Assembly: GCA_022496805.1 (NCBI GenBank)
Contig: CM040085.1
Location: 16,583,811 to 16,647,810, forward strand
DNA from: Pohlia nutans
Lineage: Eukaryota; Streptophyta; Bryopsida; Bryales; Mniaceae
Direction: 5' to 3'
Length of the DNA: 64,000 nt
Made by a program: the position numbers and the translations under genes. The stretch's first letter is position 1. Each line of letters begins with the position of its first letter. The notes under the pieces were generated by a model, which did no database searches, was not told the origin of the DNA, and saw only the letters and a program-made list of their open reading frames with translations. Positions 33,041 through 44,771 of the stretch are shown one piece after another.

Positions 33041-36000
33041 ATGGAGGCGTCGACGTCGTCGACGTCGTCTGCGACGATCGCTCGCCAGACATGGGAGATC
33101 GAGAACAACATTGTCGCCATGGAATCACCCATCGCAGCAGCAGCCGCAGCAGCAGCAGCTTCCGATTCCGATGCCATCTTCGAGTACGATGCCGACTCGC
33201 AGTCCAGCATTCAGCAGCAGAAACCCTGGACTCGCGACCCTCACTTCTTCAAAAACGTCCGGATATCCGCCCTCGCCCTTCTCAAGGTTCCTTTCTTCCC
33301 CCTTCTTTTTAATTGCAATAACCCTAATTTGGTGTCTCTTGTAACTGGGATTGAGGAGAATTAGGAACTACTCCCTCTGTTTCGAAATAAGTGTCCTATT
33401 TCTTGACAATATTTTTTTCCTAGTTTTTGTCCTATGTTTTATGCTTCAAACGCGAGCCCTATCCATTTCAAACGGGGTGAACAAAAAAATACACATTACT
33501 ATTGAAGAGAGACCATTTTTCAAGTACTGAGACGACCTTTTTTTGGCAACAAAATCGTTGAGAATTAATTTTCCAAAAACCAGGACACTTATTTAGAAAC
33601 GGAGGGAGTATTGATTACGACGACCATGCAAAACTGTTACAAAACCCTAATTTGGTGTCCCTGCAATTCGGAGGGTTTTCCCTTAGCTCTTTCTTCATGG
33701 AGGCATATTTGCTGAGCTCGTGGCCTTCATTAGGGTTAGATGTCCATGCGAATGTTAATCTTTAATTGCAAATTGTCACAAAATTAGGTTCTAAACTAAT
33801 TAGGTTTAGCTGTGCCAAATTGGTAGCTCCTTGTTCTCTTGATTGGTATCTGCTCCTTCCTGGATCCATGGTTTGAATCTCTTGTAACTGGCATTGAGGA
33901 GAATTAGGAACTATTGATTACGACGACCATGCAAAATTGTTAAAAAACCCTAATTTGGTGTCGCAAGTCGGAGGGTTTTCCCTTAACTCTTTCTTCATGG
34001 AGGTATATTTGCTGAGCTCGTGGCCTTCATTAGGGTTAGATGTCCATGCGAGTGTTAATATTTAATTGCAAAAACCTTTCTGTAGTATTGGTCACCTGGT
34101 AACTGACTGTTCTTGAGGCCTCCGAATATAGACCTCATTCTTCTAGTGCGGCTGTTTCTGGTTGGCCATAATTGGAAAATTGTGGCCTTCTAGGAGCTTA
34201 GGCATCCCACTATTAGCTTCTTAGTACTCTCTCTGTTCCGAAATAAAAAGCACCTTTGATGACTGGAAGCAGTGTTCCCACAGGCTTTTTATTTTGGAAC
34301 AGAGGGAGTATACAGCTACATTTCAAAGCTGTTAAAATTGTCGTGGGTGTCGCAGTCCTGTGAACAAATGAAAATTTGAACAGAGGACTATTTTTATGGC
34401 TTATTCTCGAGGAATTACGAAATGTTTTTCACGTCAATATTTTAACCCATGGGGTTTAAAAGTATATTTTGTGACAGAGATTTATGCTGCAAACTGTCGC
34501 AGACATGATGCAACTGCATTGACAGTTGTACTATTGAATTGGTCCCTTGTTCATGTTGTTTGACCATTCCTGTGGAGTGGTTTAGGGTGACTGAGGCTTA
34601 CTCTTTCGTCTCCTGTGCAGATGGTGGTTCATGCACGGTCAGGTGGCACGATTGAAGTCATGGGATTGATGCAGGGTAAAACGGATGGAGACACGATAAT
34701 AATAATGGATGCATTTGCTTTGCCAGTAGAGGGTACAGAGACTCGGGTGAATGCTCAAGCGGATGCCTATGAGTACATGGTTCAGTATTCTCAGACGAAT
34801 AAACAGGTACTTCTTCTCTCTTGGATTCATTTTTCTTCTCTCTTTGTTTGAATATGTTGTGTAGAGCAATGGCTCTTGATATGAAGCATTATTTTCATCA
34901 AGGGTGGTGAAGGCATATTGACATTGGATCCATCATGCAGGTGGGGAGGCTAGAAAATGTGGTAGGCTGGTATCATTCACATCCTGGTTATGGATGTTGG
35001 CTCTCAGGCATTGATGTATCCACCCAGATGCTGAACCAAACTTATCAGGAGCCCTTTTTGGCTGTGGTTATTGATCCCACACGCACTGTGTCCGCTGGGA
35101 AAGTTGAAATTGGGGCATTCCGCACCTATCCTCAGGGTTACAAGCCCCCAGACGAGCCCCCATCTGAGTACCAAACAATCCCTTTAAACAAAATCGAGGA
35201 TTTTGGTGTCCATTATAAATCGGTAACTGTCTAACTATCTATTTCTTTTAACATGCTTCATTCTTCACATATGTGAGACGTTTGGATCTTTCTAGTCGTT
35301 GCTTGAGTGTCCCACTTTCGAATCACTTGCACTTTGCCTTCATTCTAGTGTCATTCTATGTGATTTTGAGTTGTGCTTGAAGGAGGGACTTACTGGAGGT
35401 TGCTGTATATGGTTGCAGTATTATTCCCTTGACATAACATATTTCAAATCATCATTGGATTCTCACCTCTTGGACCTCCTCTGGAACAAATATTGGGTCA
35501 ACACTCTTTCGTCTTCACCTTTGCTGGGCAATCGGGACTATGTGGCCGGACAAGTGGCCGATCTTGGTGAGCTGCAGTAAAGCTACCCTTTTCATCTGCG
35601 TCCTTGGTAGCAGATTCTGTAGTGCTTCTGTTGAGTTTCTGCGTGAGCGACAACGATGATTTTGTAATACAATCCGTGTGAGTCTAATTACGATGGGCTA
35701 ATGTTCATAACCTAATCATTTGCTTACAACGCAGATAACAACTCATCCCATGGTGACAAATACAAGGATGCAATCATTCCTGGAAATTTACGAATTGTGT
35801 ATTTGCAATAACAATTTCTGTGTGATTGTTGTTACTTCTAGTTGTTTGAATCAAATCAATGCCGATTCATCAAATTTAGATGATACACGTATAATTATGG
35901 CGATGCTGGCTTGTCTGTGATGGTGTTACTTGAGGTCTACATTTTGTAATTCCTTGATCTTTATTTGACTGTCAACATGATGCTTTTCAGCTGAGAAACT

Positions 36001-37023
36001 GGAGCAGGCAGAGAGCCAGCTAGCTCATTCAGGGCGCATGGGTGGGTTCTTCATGCCAGTGCAAAAGAAAAAGGAGGTATGGGTTCTTGTAGCTCAATAA
36101 CCTAATCTTTGGTTTTCTTTTTTAAAGGCTTGGTGGATGTATGCTTTAAAGTCAAAGTACCTAGAGCTGTCAATTTTTTTCAAGATGCTAGTCAGACGTA
36201 GGCGCTTGTGTGAATATAATTGAAACCAGGAGAGCTAGCCATTTTGTTCCATTCCAGTGCTAGCCATTTTGGTGCTTGGTTGTAGTTTACTGTAAGATCA
36301 CTTTCTCGATGTTTTCATTGTCCACATGCTTTAACCCCTAAGCGTCTAAAACGCCCAATATGGCCATCTGCATCACTGAACTTCACAACCGTGGCAGTTT
36401 TCTCATTTTACCTCGGTTTTCTGATTGCAATACATCATTTTAAAGCTCTTGTTCTACACTACAAGATCAACAGTGGCGATCGTGTCAAACTAAAGTCATT
36501 TTCACAACAGATGATTTGCAGCAGGGGGTCCAATTTTCCTACACTCCAGAAAATACATTGTGGACGCTTAGGGGTTAAGTGCTTCTCATACTGAACTGAA
36601 CCTTTGGAATCACCTTTGCAGGAAGAGTCACAGCTTGCAAAGATCTCACGTGACAGTTCCAAGATCACCGTGGAGCAGCTGCACGGGCTCATGTCGCAGG
36701 TGAAAGCTGGCTGTTCATTTCAGTTTCTGTTTCCGATATTCACGATATTGCTAAATATGTATGAGACTTTGATGGGTTAGAGAATTTAAACCATAAGGTG
36801 ATAGGGGAAAAATGCTCCTATTCTGAAGTACGCACACTGTCAAGTACTGACTCTCAACTTTATCTAGATTTGGAACCATCTGATTCAAATTTGAATGACG
36901 CTGATTCTGCAGGTCATCAAGGATACTTTATTCAATTCTGTGAGTGCAAGTGCCACTGTCCCTGGTGCTGATGTATCTACTGTAGCCACAGACTCCTCAG
37001 GACCAGAACCAATGGAGGCATAG
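33041..37023 (+). CDS. CSN5: COP9 signalosome subunit 5 (CSN5/JAB1), seven exons
   Basis: Catalytic subunit of the COP9 signalosome, which removes NEDD8 from cullins. Exons by phase and GT-AG borders: 33041-33286, 34621-34806, 34941-35222, 35419-35566, 35991-36076, 36622-36699, 36913-37023; total 378 residues, near the usual 350-360. The JAMM metalloprotease site is complete: Glu94 ([12 protein letters not shown]), then [14 protein letters not shown] with His156, His158, Ser166 and Asp169. Family blocks such as [25 protein letters not shown] and [10 protein letters not shown] follow; the C-terminal helical region includes [12 protein letters not shown]. Exon 1 adds a short Ala run from GCA/GCC repeats. 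ATG at 33041 gives [19 protein letters not shown], aligning with plant CSN5 starts. Introns 1 and 5 carry MITEs that leave the frame intact. Confidence 0.95.
33335..34075. repeat. Tandem duplication in CSN5 intron 1
   Basis: Sequence starting TCTCTTGTAACTGG at 33335 is repeated from 33878, including GATTACGACGACCATGC and GGAGGGTTTTCCCTTA. The first copy is interrupted by the Stowaway element at 33371-33608; the second reads straight through the same site. Confidence 0.85.
33371..33608. mobile_element. Stowaway MITE in CSN5 intron 1
   Basis: Starts CTCCCTCTGTTTCGAAATAA and ends with its complement (AGAAACGGAGGGAG), flanked by TA at 33369-33370 and 33609-33610. Classic Stowaway terminus, 238 bp. 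Part of the interior (GGCTC...TTCAAACGGGGTG) resembles 52330-52380. Confidence 0.9.
34227..34308. mobile_element. 82-bp Stowaway-like hairpin in CSN5 intron 1
   Basis: CTCTCTCTGTTCCGAAATAA at the left pairs with TTATTTTGGAACAGAGGGAG at the right; TA flanks both sides. Little remains but the two ends. Confidence 0.85.
36335..36574. mobile_element. TTAA-class MITE in CSN5 intron 5
   Basis: Ends CCCCTAAGCGTC and GACGCTTAGGGG form a perfect 12-base inverted repeat, flanked by TTAA at 36331-36334 and 36575-36578. 240 bp, about 47 bases from the exon 6 acceptor, so close to the branch-point region without touching it. Confidence 0.85.
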
Positions 37024-38976
37024 TCTTGTGATAATTGTGTTGGGGTTGGTCACAGGCTTCTTCCAATGTTAGGTTACGGAAATGTTGCCTTCCATCCTCC
37101 CTACAGATTTGGCAGCATGAACGATGCAGCTATCTTGATGTTACATTGTCCACAATCATTTTTTGTACTGTACTGTACATTTAGTTGCCTTGGTATGTGA
37201 CAGTTCCAAGATCATACAGCGTTGGCTTGGACTCGGGAGGTAATAAACGCTTAAGGCCATGAGGCAGTTTAGTTTCTTTTTATTTATTTTTGGGCGCAAA
37301 AACAAGGTTTCTCATGGAAATTGGGATCATACGGGTACAAACAAACGAATACATGAACTTGAAATTTGACCGTGGAATACAAGTCCTTTAAATTTGACGT
37401 GGTTCCACGCCTCCACAAGGTTTAAGATCAAAAGCAAAGATAAAATTCACGTCGACATGATTTTAATGAGCTATTGGTCAATTTGAAACTTTCTATTTAC
37501 AACAAATGTCAAATATATGCTAATGTATCTACTATTCCCATCAGCCCTTTAAGGGTTAATTGGTCACTTGGTAAAAAATCCATATTGCTAATCCAAGATG
37601 GTGAGCATGTTCGAACCATATTTTTATGTACCCAAAAAATGAGACATGATTGGAAAACTTTGAATTATAATATTTGAGCATGAATGATGAAATTTAAAAC
37701 TTTGAATACAAAATTTATAGAGGATACAGTAAAGTCATTCCTAACATACTAAAATTCGGAAAAAAATTATACAAACAAGCTGAAGACTGGAGAAAATTTA
37801 TAATATTTTTTTAGTTGACTATATGCTGTTGTTTGTATTGTTTTATGAGAGTACTCAAATTTTTTCTAAATGATTGAATTTTCAAGCCAAAAATTCTATG
37901 ACATTTGTTGTATGCTGATAATTACCAATTATGACTCACCATAATCAAAAATTGTAAACTATGAAGGCACTCACAATATACTAAAGGTTGAAACAAATTA
38001 TAGGCAAAAACTTAAGACATTCTTTTTTATTGTTGATTATAGTGAGGATTGTAGATAGAGTTGATTGTTAGTAGCATTTGCATATATGGACAAATTTACT
38101 TTATTTTTGTGCTAATCAAATTCAACACTTGAATGATGCAAATTTCCAAAATGACTTTGAATTAATATTTTATGTATGATAGTTTGTAAGCATAAAATAT
38201 GGCTCTTTCAATTCAAAATGTAGCCCCTCAAAAATGAAATTAATAATTTGGATGATTCATAAATTTCAAAATTTTGCAATATTGAGCATTCAGTTAATAG
38301 TATATTTTGGGCATCTCTAATGAGGCCATTTGCATTTAATGTAGAGACTCATTTATATCTCAACCTTGAGAAATGAGCTCAGGGGATCAAGGAATATAGA
38401 TAATGTCTATGGGAAAAGGATATTTAGAAAGAAGCTATAAAATAACACAAATATTTTCAAGAGCATATATCAAATTTGAAAATATTATAAGTATATTTTG
38501 AAATATTTTAAACATATTCTTAAATTTAATTTCCTTAAGATTATTTTGAAATTAATTATAAGTTTTTCAAATTTTACATCAAGTTAAATTCGATTACCCC
38601 TATTAGGGTTTTCTTTTGCACTGTAGCAATACAGACTTAATCCTTTGTGATTGTGCCATGATATTGGTGTCTGATTCTAATAAGACGAGAAGAAAAATCT
38701 TGCCCTTACCTTCCCCTCATGTGGTTTTAAAAAAAGTTGTGCAATAAATCTGCAAGAAAATGAAACTCCATCCCATCCAATTGAATTCATTTTGATATAA
38801 GAACATTCACTATTGGTAAAATGAGGTGAATGGTTCATATGAATTCATTTTGAGATATAATACCTATTCATGTTTAATTTAATAATTAGAGATCTTATAC
38901 AATTAGTCTTGATAAAATTAACCCCAGTCATGCATATGAATTCAGATTTAAGGTGGTGCTACCTAAAAATGCATGT
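37024..38976. other. CSN5 3' region then AT-rich spacer
   Basis: The first 220 bases are the likely CSN5 3' UTR, with AATAAA-like sequence near 37243. A lone terminus, TTAAGGG followed by TTAA, sits near 37550. The rest is AT-rich with no gene. Confidence 0.5.
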
Positions 38977-38979
38977 TTA

Positions 38980-39288
38980 GAGGCGGTTTACACTAAAGAC
39001 CAAGAGCCATTAAAAAATAATTCAAAAGTCTTCCCAAGGTCCCTCGCTTTGAAAGGCTTCTCATCCAAAGGCCGATTGTTTGAAGGCACAGCTTTTGGAA
39101 GTACATTAGTGTAAAGTAAGAAGAGACCATTAAACGGATCAAATCCTTTTTTCAATATAATAGAATTACTAGCTTATTCATTAAAAATCACCTGATTTTT
39201 TTTGTCAAAACATGGGTTGAAATTTGTTCAACTAGAATAATTAGACCACAGTGATTCCAAATATGTAAAAATATTTGGGATCTGAGCT

Positions 39289-39344
<56 letters not shown>

Positions 39345-40010
39345 TTCAAATATAGGCTTCAGAAGTTGCCAGAACAATGTACGGTTAGTTTTTTTGGAGT
39401 GCATAACTGACAAAATTCACATCAAATGACCTAAGTACAAAATCCGATTTTGAACGGTATGAAACCCGGTTAGGCGTAAGAATTCTTCAAAAACTAATAA
39501 TTATTTTATACTATGTTTTCTCATGTCTTCTCCATAAAATCCGTCAGGCCCACTTCTTTGAGGTGGATTAGACTATAATTCCAGGGACTCCAAATCATGG
39601 CACTTTTGGTGCCGGGTGATGGCCTAATATGGGTACCCCTCCAAAAATAGTGTGATTTTCGAGAAATATGTTTTTGGTAAGGAAAAAACATTGAAAATTT
39701 ACAAAAATTAGAGGGTGTTATAGACACCATGGCTGCAACTATATACATGTTAAAGACGGAATTTCTAACACAAATAAAATGAGTTAGACATAAGTCACAC
39801 TATGTGAGACGCGTAAAAGTGATACCCATATCAGGCCATTCCCCTGCCATATAGGCAAAAAGTGCATTCCACCTCATCTTCTTTTCCCATAGCCCCTTTA
39901 GACTTGAGAAGCCTTGTGAAAAGTAAAAAATAGGGGACTCATTGATTTCAACCAACGTGATTGATTGAAAAAAATGCTCGTGGCTTTTGGCCTATAGTGT
40001 AAACCACCCC
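38980..40010. mobile_element. PIF/Harbinger-type element, 1 kb
   Basis: Left end GAGGCGGTTTACACTA, right end in complement GGGGTGGTTTACACTA, flanked by TTA at 38977-38979 and 40011-40013. Related to 19193-19958 by its termini. Inside is another imperfect inverted pair (ATGGCCTAATATGGGTA near 39617, complement near 39830), likely an older nested element, and an (ATT)n tract. No transposase frame. Confidence 0.7.
39291..39345. repeat. (ATT)n microsatellite
   Basis: About 18 uninterrupted ATT units; frames across it encode poly-Asn or poly-Ile/Tyr-type runs and are not genes. Confidence 0.93.
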
Positions 40011-40013
40011 TTA

Positions 40014-41198
40014 AGCTACTATGCTAGGAATCTTTAAAAAGTAATTTTTTTAGCCAATAGACAGATAAGATTAATGAACAAAAGTGGGAAAAATGAATAA
40101 ATAAATAAAACCTCAATTACAATGTGAAAAAATGGTCACATTCTTCTTGTGACATATAGGTGGTGTTTTTTCCCAACACAAAAGGTATCATTAATTGTAT
40201 TCTAAACACCTCAATACTACCCACTTCAATGTAAAAATCTTTTGATGGAATGACAAGTGCTCAATTTTACGTTCCTTGGAGATTACAAGTGGTCGAATTT
40301 AGATTCCTTACGTGGTGGTTGCTGAAAGCACCTATAGGGCAAGAATAGGAGGTGGGCGCTTTTGGGTGCCTTCACTTTAAATACTTTAGTTTAGAAATGA
40401 GTGAAATAGAGTTCTTTTGAAGCATTCGAAGAGATAGTAATTAATTCTCATTTTTAGCATTTAGATGGTAAATTGGAAATCTCTAACTTCAGGAAGAAAG
40501 AAATTATTACAAATATTTTAAAAAATTAAAAATTAAAAATTAAGCTTAAAATCAGTGCAAACCATATTTTATACAATGAAGCAAAGATTTATGAGAATGC
40601 CTTCAATTATGATGGCAAGAAGTCAAGAACCAAAAAGTGAATGTGATCAAGTTTCTAATCTAAAAGAAAATTTAAAGTTGATCAAGTAGCTTTGAAATTT
40701 ACTAAAGAGAGAGATTAAATCTACTAATTTTTTATAAAAATTCTGGAAACAAGAAAATTTTGATACTCAATATATTAAAATCCTGAGTTAAAAACTTAAA
40801 ATTAGATAAAAGTTAAAATTTTAGCGGGTAATTATTAAAGATAAAGTTGAAAATAATTTATGCTATGAAAATTTCATAATAAGAATTGGAAGTAAATACA
40901 GAATGAAGATAGATTAAAATAATTTACAAAAAATTTAAAAATACATTAGAAAGAAGAATCCTGACATTAAAAAAAAAATTCAAAATATTATAAATAAATA
41001 AAGTAGAAGTTGACTGAGGATTAAAAATAAGAAATCTGAACATGAAAAAATCGATTAAAAGTATTATAATTACATAAAGAAAAGCTTAAGAAAGAACTTA
41101 GCAATAGGAACTATAATATCAAAAATTCAATTGAAATATTAGAAATAAGAACATAATAATTCAAGCAGAGAATTAGTGAAGTTTAGGATAAGTCTTAA
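40014..41198. other. AT-rich spacer, no gene seen
   Basis: Low GC with many AAAAT runs; no reading frame of note. Confidence 0.5.
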
Positions 41199-41612
41199 CC
41201 CCTAAATGCCTAGAGCCCTCTCCAAATTGGGTAGTTTTGCAAAGATGCATTATAAAATGCAACTAAGACTGCGGGATATTATGAACTTGATGTATGAATA
41301 AAAGTTGTACGTTATAAAATTATAGATTCTATCCATATGGTTAGATCTATGATTGCTATCACCAATATTTTTGTATAAAGTTTGAAACTCAAAATTCAAA
41401 ATTCTTTTGTAATTCAATTATGCATAAAATATTGACAATTTGTGGATGAAACTTGTTGTGATTGGTTAAAATGTAATATTGTGAGTGTAGTGATTTTTGG
41501 AGATTTTTTGGTTGCTTAGTTTTATGAATTGACTTTTTCAAGAACACTTTTACATTGAAATCTTCAAAATTTTGGGTGAATCACTACAACATGAAATGAG
41601 GCATACAAATTT
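41199..41612. mobile_element. TTAA-class MITE, family B, right end lost
   Basis: Starts CCCCTAAATGCCTAGAGCCC after TTAA (41195-41198) and matches 12045-12613 until about 41612, where the copy is cut. Confidence 0.72.
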
Positions 41613-43431
41613 GAGTGATTTTTGACATTATAAATTGAATTAAATTATGAAAATTAAATTTGGGAGTTTTTGATGTCATTCTTGGCATCGTCGGAAAACT
41701 CTCCATGAGTAGGTGTGCACTAAAGTCATTTCATAACTTTTGGATCTACAATATAAAAGTTATGGATTCTTAATCAAATTTCTTCACCATAAATTGAATT
41801 AAATTATGAATAATTGAATCTATATATAAAATAAATTGAAAAATCATGGCTAAATCACGGGGAAAATTGGGCCAACATCACATGGCCACACTCATTGTTG
41901 TCTATAAGTCGAACATAAAAAAATTATAGTGATCTTTAATTAAAAAAAGAAAATAACGAAAAACAACTTTGTATTGAAGGTATTAAACTTTGATTGTTAT
42001 TATTTTTATCATTTTAGCTTCAATTTTTTTAGGTTTTAGGGTATTCTAAGAACAAGAATACAATATTAAATCATTTAGAGTTATTGGAAAAACATATATT
42101 TCAATATTGATAAATTCATTGTAAATTCTATATAATAAACGAGATAATCTAAATTGAAGTGAAAGTAAATGAAATTATGTAGTCAAGTGAAGAATACACA
42201 AAATGATTACAATAAGAGATGTGATTTTATTTCTACAAAGAAACATGTGATAAATTTGTAGCTACGTATAAAAACGAAAACCAATGCTCTGTAAAATTCA
42301 TCAATATGACAATTAAAATCTCCATATCATCATAGTTTTACGTATGTGATAAAACCTATATATCGGTATTGAATGAAATACAAAAAAATAGAACATGCCA
42401 ATTTGTTTTGGAAATTATAAGTAGTTTTTGCCGAATCCCATATAAACTGTTTTTTGAAATTGCCTAAATGATGAAAAATTACCAGTTTTCAGACATCTTA
42501 ATATTATTTGAGTGATCAAGCATTCAAACGTGAATTATGGAGGAAGAAAGATTTGGTCTTGTGATCAAATTCATTCTAAGTCACTCCCAAATGATATGGG
42601 ATGAGATGATCTTGAAAGCCCATGTGAATCCTCAATACACCATATTTTTCAGTGAATTTTGGTGCACAATTGAGCATAGAAAATGATTTTATTTTAAAAA
42701 AAAAAAATCAACGAAGAAAAATAAGAAGGCCAAGTCATCTTCCACCTCCAAAAAGAATTTTGTGGTTTGAAGTTTTTATGAGTGTGATATGGATAAATTT
42801 CAATAAGGTAGTGAAGAACGTGCTTGAGTTGAATGATGAGAAAATGTGTTGTGATCAGACTTTCGATGCTCAATTGTGCATAGGAGACCAACTTATTTTG
42901 AGTTTTGATTAACAAAAAATAGTTTCAAAATCAAGTAATCTTTCACCTCCAAAAAGGATTTTGTGATTTGAAGTTTGTATGCTTGAGTTATGCACATGTT
43001 TGTGAAGGAGTTTAACTAGTGAATAATCAACTTTAAAGCAATTGTCCTACTTTGTTCTATCCAAGAATGAAACTCCACGAGGGGATGGGGTGATGGTGGT
43101 ATTAGAAATTAAAATATCCTTGCAAATTTCTTTCTTTGTGGATGTAGATGCAAAAAAAAAAATCATTGTGAAAGTATATTGGTTAAAATGTAGAATAAAA
43201 ACAATGGCCAAATTTATTTTTTGTATATTTTTCAAATCCTAGTTTTTACAAATTGAAGTGTTAAACTACTTGTTTTCATTAGATCATACATTTTTAAATT
43301 CTTCTACTTAAATATTATTGTATGTTCAATTTCCATTGGGCACATTGTTTTAGGTTAAATCATTAGCTATGAATTTTTTAATGTATTTAAAATATAAATA
43401 TATTTCCTCAGAAGTAAAAACCTACATCATA
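41613..43431. other. Spacer including an inverted relative of 7020-7560
   Basis: Segment 42540-43030 matches 7020-7560 in inverted orientation (shared CACTCCCAAATGATATGGGA and TGTGCATAGGAGACCAACTT-like stretches with changes). The rest is AT-rich without genes. Confidence 0.5.
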
Positions 43432-43964
43432 CTCCTTTGTTCCACTAAAAAGTTGTGATGTCAATGAAACTTTGGGATTAAACTTCCACGTCGTATGAGA
43501 GGGTAATTCGCATGCCAAAATCAAAGCTCTTTTGTACCACGAAACTACCCTTGAAATTTTGAAGGTTATGGTTGTTTGCTATCCTAAAGAACTTGTCCCA
43601 AAAGATTTTCATTTCACAATTATCTTATATCGCTACAAGTAGCCTTTATACAAATGATACAAGCTTACTTGGGTTTGAGTATGATGGGAGACTTGGACTT
43701 GGTACCCGCTCATAATTTTGTGATGCATGATTGAGAATATACGATGTCGTGCATCAAATCAAATATTGTTGATCATATCGGCTAAAATCATTTTGTGAAT
43801 CTAAAATCTAGGTTAGAAATAATGATTGAATTGGCGACTGCCCTGGAATGTCTAATTTACACCAAATGTTGATATATATGTATATGCATGCCCATTTAGA
43901 TGGTGAGCAATACTTGTATATTCTCTATCCAAAAAATCATGACATTTTAGTGGGACGGAGGGAG
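43432..43964. mobile_element. Stowaway-like element, 533 bp
   Basis: Left end CTCCTTTGTTCCACTAAAAA, right end TTTTAGTGGGACGGAGGGAG. TA is present on the left; the right target has changed to CA/TA. Longer than typical Stowaway, non-coding. Confidence 0.7.
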
Positions 43965-44263
43965 CATAAGATAAGTCATTCTTGCAATCTTCCATATTTG
44001 TATTAGTTTGGGTAGTTCAAAATTTAATACCAATATTATCATATTTATACAAAAGCATGTCATGATGTAGACCACTAGTTAATTACTTTTAAAAAGAGTT
44101 ATGTAGTTTTTAATTTGATTAAATTTGATTTTTTATAAAATAAAAAATCACCTTTTTATTTGTAAGAATAAAAACTAAATTGAATTTTACAAATATTGAA
44201 ATCAAGATGTACAAAAGATTTCCAACGTTGTACTAGTCTGTGACTTATCAAGATATACTTTCA

Positions 44264-44265
<2 letters not shown>

Positions 44266-44332
<67 letters not shown>
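44266..44332. repeat. (TA)n microsatellite
   Basis: An uninterrupted TA tract next to the TTAA target of the following element. Confidence 0.95.
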
Positions 44333-44333
<1 letters not shown>

Positions 44334-44344
44334 CTTATATTTAA

Positions 44345-44771
44345 CCCCTAAACGTACCAGGGTGTCCCTGGAATTAACAATTTGAGAAAAAGCATCAAAA
44401 ACTACTATTTAGAATAATATTTTGGAATTGATATACAAATGAAAGTTCTAGATTTTGAAATGAAATACTCTTAAACGTGGTGATTCTTTGAAATTTTTGT
44501 GTTTCTTAAATCTATGACCTCATTTTTGCAAGGCCACTTTTGAACTACGGTCAATGCAATTTTGGCTTGGTCAACGACTTGACATACTTCTACATTTGTA
44601 ATTTTAGAAATTATGTAATCAAGTATGACTAAATCCAACCGTTAGATAGGACAACAACTTGGTGAAGAATCTCCAAAAAATTAGATGACTTTCATTCAAA
44701 CATTGATGAGAACGTGAGAGGGGTTTGAATATGTTAGTCGTTCACTTTCTGGACGCTCTAACGTTTAGGAG
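44345..44771. mobile_element. TTAA-class MITE abutting a stop codon
   Basis: Ends CCCCTAAACGTACC and, in complement, CTCCTAAACGTTAG; flanked by TTAA at 44341-44344 and 44772-44775. The right TTAA supplies the TAA stop (44774-44772, minus strand) of the AP2-kelch gene, so the transcript's 3' end must lie in or beyond the element. Confidence 0.8.

Noticed and set aside
32956..33344. Alternative frames over CSN5 exon 1, including a minus-strand Ala-rich frame
   Set aside because: The plus frame alone continues across phase-matched introns into CSN5; the others are shadows of the GCA/CGT-rich exon.
39228..39413. Poly-Asn protein
   Set aside because: Translation of an (ATT)n microsatellite inside a Harbinger-type element.
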